Shown here piece by piece: positions 6,385 to 6,624 of a stretch of DNA of 6,624 bases (positions are counted from its first letter, which is position 1; the number at the start of each line of letters is the position of its first letter). The DNA is from CAZJYI01 sp964550025 (lineage in GTDB: Bacteria > Verrucomicrobiota > Kiritimatiellia > UBA8416 > CAYOBW01): NCBI GenBank assembly GCA_964550025.1, contig CAZJYI010000327.1:1-6624 (forward strand), written 5' to 3'. The position numbers and the translations under genes were made by a program. The notes under the pieces were generated by a model. That model searched no databases. It saw only the letters and a program-made list of their open reading frames with translations, and was not told the DNA's origin.

Positions 6385-6624
6385 CTATTGACGCTCCTCA
6401 ACCGCCTGCCTGACCGCATCCGCCACGGCCCTGCCCAGGGCGGCCTGTTCTTCCGGCCGGTAGAAATGCACATCGCGTGCCTTGCGCCATTCGTCGAACA
6501 CGCTCGATTCGTTCACAACCCTGCTCAAGTCGTTGATCCGGATCTCCGGGTGTTCGCGCATGACTTCGAGGGCGGCTGCGTTGAGTGCCTTCTCTGCGCC
6601 CTGCGTCCGGAACGCGTAGTTGGC
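6385..6624 (-). CDS. SGNH/GDSL-type hydrolase (putative carbohydrate esterase), C-terminal fragment
   Basis: Only the last 79 residues are visible; the start lies beyond the right edge of the window. The reading frame ends in TAG at 6387-6385. The fragment has the usual end of an SGNH hydrolase: a helix running into a His-Pro-Glu and Ile-Asn-Asp-Leu segment (residues 25-33), then ARDVHFYRPEEQAALG (residues 49-64), then a closing amphipathic helix. Asp51 and His53 (codons around 6474-6466) match block V of the family, where Asp and His complete the Ser-His-Asp triad; the Ser block is outside the window. SGNH enzymes of glycan loci typically remove acetyl or other acyl groups from sugars, but this substrate cannot be told from the fragment. 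It ends 44 bases before the double sulfatase on the same strand, which fits co-transcription. The block V match is clear; the exact esterase class is inference. Confidence 0.8.
   Translation of the reverse strand, partial: ANYAFRTQGAEKALNAAALEVMREHPEIRINDLSRVVNESSVFDEWRKARDVHFYRPEEQAALGRAVADAVRQAVEERQ

Overview
This window is a single-strand block of carbohydrate-processing genes. All five genes supported here read on the minus strand, so transcription runs from high to low coordinates. The DNA is GC-rich. Three consecutive sulfatase catalytic domains, an SGNH-type esterase, a GH130 glycoside phosphorylase/hydrolase and an FGE-like (SUMF1-type) fragment are a combination typical of sulfatase-rich PVC-superphylum bacteria (Planctomycetota, Kiritimatiellota, Lentisphaerota, Verrucomicrobiota). 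That assignment is inferred from gene content; nothing in the window is a phylogenetic marker.

Layout in transcription order. (1) 6624-6385: C-terminal 79 residues of an SGNH/GDSL hydrolase, cut by the window edge but keeping the Asp-x-His block. (2) 6340-3050: an exported 1096-residue protein with two complete sulfatase catalytic domains joined by a beta-rich module. Each domain has its own formylglycine-site cysteine. (3) 3049-2786: 264-base gap with an imperfect direct repeat but no recognisable gene. (4) 2785-1280: an exported 501-residue sulfatase with a Lys/Arg-rich tail. (5) 1283-1035: an 82-codon fragment equivalent to the C-terminal end of an FGE/SUMF1 domain, overlapping the sulfatase stop as GTGA. 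The N-terminal part of the domain is absent and the catalytic cysteines are not present. (6) 1034-893: 142-base gap. (7) 892-1: a GH130 protein, complete at its N-terminus and cut by the window edge after 297 residues.

A plausible joint role is stepwise breakdown of a sulfated, possibly acylated glycan. The exported sulfatases would remove sulfate esters and the SGNH enzyme acyl groups. The GH130 enzyme, which has no signal peptide, would split the resulting beta-mannoside or a related disaccharide in the cytoplasm. The sulfatases need a cysteine-to-formylglycine maturase, and the FGE-like fragment here does not look able to supply it, so a maturase must be encoded elsewhere.

The points most worth a second look are the double-headed sulfatase and the broken FGE-like domain joined exactly to the end of the next sulfatase. 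I see no wholly unknown system, CRISPR array, mobile element, tRNA or rRNA.
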